Below, piece after piece: positions 5,549 to 7,217 of a DNA stretch of 7,217 bases (positions are counted from its first letter, which is position 1; the number at the start of each line of letters is the position of its first letter). The position numbers were made by a program, and so were the translations under genes. The DNA is from an uncultured Ignavibacteria bacterium (GTDB lineage Bacteria > Bacteroidota > Ignavibacteria > SZUA-365): positions 1-7,217 of the forward strand of contig CAJXSA010000198.1 in the NCBI GenBank assembly GCA_913060595.1. The letters are read 5' to 3'. The notes under the pieces were generated by a model. That model ran no database searches. It was not told where the DNA came from and was given only the letters and a program-made list of their open reading frames with translations.

Positions 5549-7217
5549 TCACCTTTTGATGAGTGCGATCGCGCGTTCGAGCAGTTCGTCGCGCTCCTCG
5601 CGCACACCCTGCAGGGTGCGTGTCGCAGGATGCGTCGGCTGAATGCCCACGAGGTGATGTTGTGAACCGTCGTGCTTCACCGTGTGCATACCCGTCCATG
5701 AGATCGTCGCACCGCCCGGGAGCGTAAACGGGTTGACATTACCGTTAGCGCCCGCGGTCGGCTGTCCGACGATGTCCCCGAGGCGGTAATGTTCGACAAG
5801 TCCCATGAACGATTCCGCGTAGCTGATCGCCCTGCCGTCGGTGATAAACACCACATGTCCTTTGATGTGCGGCTCGGCCGGCTGCATCTCCCACCCCCTG
5901 AATTCTTCACCCGCGACACGCTCGTGATCAGGATAGACGATTCGGGGGATGCGCATCCATCCTGCCGAGGTGTCCGGCGAAGACAGGAGGTGGCGGATCA
6001 CATCGTGATTGCCTTCGGGATAGCCGCGCAGGTCGAATACAACACCGCGCGCAGCGGCGATTTCCCCGATGCGGGCGCGTATTGCCTGCATCGGAGTATT
6101 GGAGAGGTTTACGTAAAAGATTCCGTCGTCCAGCATTTTCATCTTCCGCGTATCGCGCGCAGCGGAGTACCAGTTTTTCACCCGTGTGACCGTGATCTCC
6201 CGGAGGGCGCCGTCGCGCCGGACGGTGAGCACGGCCTCGCTCCCGGGCGCGCCGATGCCGAAGGCGTAGACCGCACGCCACCGTTTCCACTGCGGCGAAC
6301 CCGAGCTGAGCGCGATCTCTTTCTCCAGGATGGCGGTCGCATCCTTTTCGTCGAGCGTGTGGATGACGTCCCCCGGGTGAAGGGGGCAATCGTCGGAAGC
6401 CGCGGTTACAACGAGTGTTCCCGCGATCCACTCGAGCGCCGCGGGAATACCGCCGCGTTCCCCGGTCGGGGGGACGCGCACACTGCCGTGCCCGTCGTGG
6501 AGCCCCGCCACCATGCGCCGAAGAGTCACGACGTGCTCCTCCGGGGAAGTCACCATCAGTGCGCGGATGAGTGCGCTGTCCAGCGCGGCATCCCAGTCCG
6601 TTTCGATCAAATCGAAATACGGGTAGAAGTGCTGGAAGACATTCCATGCCACGATGACGTCGGCGCAGCGCAAAGCCGCTTCCGTCGCGTCTGCGCTGTC
6701 CCTGCGAATCTGCCGAAGGATGTCGTTCAGCTGTGCGAGACCTTCACCCGCACCGTATGCGGTTTGTCCCTGCACATCCACGTACAGGGCGACCGGCAGC
6801 TGGCAGCGCAGTCCGCCGCCGAGATCCTTCTGCAGCACCTCCCCGGCTGAGGGCAGCGTGGGAAACAGGGTACCGGTGAAACGTGCGTCCCCGCGACTGA
6901 TACGCAGGGCGAACAGTCCCTGCCGCACATCGGAAGGATCGAGATCGAATTGATATCCTTTCCCGCGCAGCGCCCAGCCCCCGGGAATACCGTTCACATG
7001 CTCTTCAAAGCCGGGATTCTCAACCACCATCGGCATCCACTCCCCGTCTTCTCCCGCGGTATACATCTCGAACGCATCGACCAGGAGTGTGCCCTTCCCC
7101 AGCAGGAAACAGCCGAAGTAGATCTGATCCGCGTCTTCTGCCACCGTTCCGGTGATCTCGTATTCCGCCCATGCATCGGATGTGATGGGCCGCTTCCCCA
7201 TGTTGTCGAAAAATCCC
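5549..7217 (-). CDS. S41-family (tricorn/IRBP-like) serine peptidase, N-terminally truncated by window edge
   Basis: Probable exported or periplasmic serine peptidase; the N-terminus lies beyond the right edge, so a signal peptide cannot be judged. The frame continues through the edge (GFFDN precedes the Met at 7201), so that Met is internal. Numbering from it: about residues 1-110 form a beta-rich, carbohydrate-binding-module-like region (NPGFEE, GGWALRG). About 170-245 is the helical N-terminal part of the peptidase, with NVFQHFYPYFD and LHDGHGS. About 255-340 is a PDZ-like domain (LHPGDVIHTLDEKDA). About 355-550 is the S41 core, with VVFDLRGYPEGNHD and the nucleophile S460 in TDGRAISYAES. 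The Lys of the Ser-Lys dyad of Prc/CtpA proteases is replaced by Ala485 in VGQPTAGANGN, which fits the tricorn/IRBP side of the family; H238 of the DGH motif is a candidate partner. It is convergent with the membrane-protein gene, 6 bp between stops. The native substrate is unknown. Confidence 0.92.
   Translation of the reverse strand, partial: GFFDNMGKRPITSDAWAEYEITGTVAEDADQIYFGCFLLGKGTLLVDAFEMYTAGEDGEWMPMVVENPGFEEHVNGIPGGWALRGKGYQFDLDPSDVRQGLFALRISRGDARFTGTLFPTLPSAGEVLQKDLGGGLRCQLPVALYVDVQGQTAYGAGEGLAQLNDILRQIRRDSADATEAALRCADVIVAWNVFQHFYPYFDLIETDWDAALDSALIRALMVTSPEEHVVTLRRMVAGLHDGHGSVRVPPTGERGGIPAALEWIAGTLVVTAASDDCPLHPGDVIHTLDEKDATAILEKEIALSSGSPQWKRWRAVYAFGIGAPGSEAVLTVRRDGALREITVTRVKNWYSAARDTRKMKMLDDGIFYVNLSNTPMQAIRARIGEIAAARGVVFDLRGYPEGNHDVIRHLLSSPDTSAGWMRIPRIVYPDHERVAGEEFRGWEMQPAEPHIKGHVVFITDGRAISYAESFMGLVEHYRLGDIVGQPTAGANGNVNPFTLPGGATISWTGMHTVKHDGSQHHLVGIQPTHPATRTLQGVREERDELLERAIALIKR

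Noticed and set aside
5789..6850. Long open frame antisense to the S41 peptidase
   Set aside because: The peptidase motifs on the minus strand are clear. This frame is Arg/His/Pro-rich with no domain features.
1..7217. tRNA/rRNA genes, CRISPR arrays, insertion sequences, phage genes or defence modules
   Set aside because: No repeat arrays, transposase motifs, terminal inverted repeats, tRNA-like cloverleaf or defence-type proteins were seen. The DNA is almost fully occupied by the six genes.

Overview
The window is a GC-rich (roughly 60% by eye) bacterial chromosomal segment with six protein-coding genes and no RNA gene, mobile element or repeat array that I could find. The organism cannot be fixed from this sequence. 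The S41 peptidase type at the right edge and the small membrane protein look like things seen in the Bacteroidota/Chlorobiota-Ignavibacteria (FCB) group, but this is a weak inference. The presence of a complete sigma-54 activator shows that the host uses RpoN.

Layout, left to right. (1) The C-terminal two thirds of an ABC-F ATPase (+, cut by the left edge). (2) An amidohydrolase of the ACMSD / 6-methylsalicylate-decarboxylase type (-). (3) Divergent from it, a complete GAF-AAA+-Fis sigma-54-dependent activator (+). (4) A zinc-free MDR-family NAD(P)-dependent oxidoreductase (-), whose stop codon overlaps that of the activator. (5) A four-helix membrane protein of unknown function (+). (6) An S41-family peptidase (-, N-terminus cut by the right edge). 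Strands alternate strictly, so no two neighbours can share an ordinary operon. There are only two real intergenic control regions: 2141-2336 and 4883-5101.

The most informative part is the 196-bp region between the amidohydrolase and the activator. On the minus strand it carries a nearly perfect -24/-12 sigma-54 promoter (TGGCACG-N4-TGGCA) placed to transcribe the amidohydrolase, with about 33 nt of leader and a strong Shine-Dalgarno. Several short inverted repeats lie 95-140 bp upstream of the predicted start, where an activator of this class normally binds. The simplest model is a self-contained switch: the GAF-domain activator senses a small molecule and turns on a single metal-dependent hydrolase/decarboxylase gene. 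The effector and the substrate cannot be read from the sequence.

The remaining genes look like ordinary accessory or housekeeping loci. Points worth noting are an Asp in place of the usual catalytic Glu in the first ATPase site of the ABC-F protein, and an S41 peptidase that lacks the Lys of the Ser-Lys dyad.
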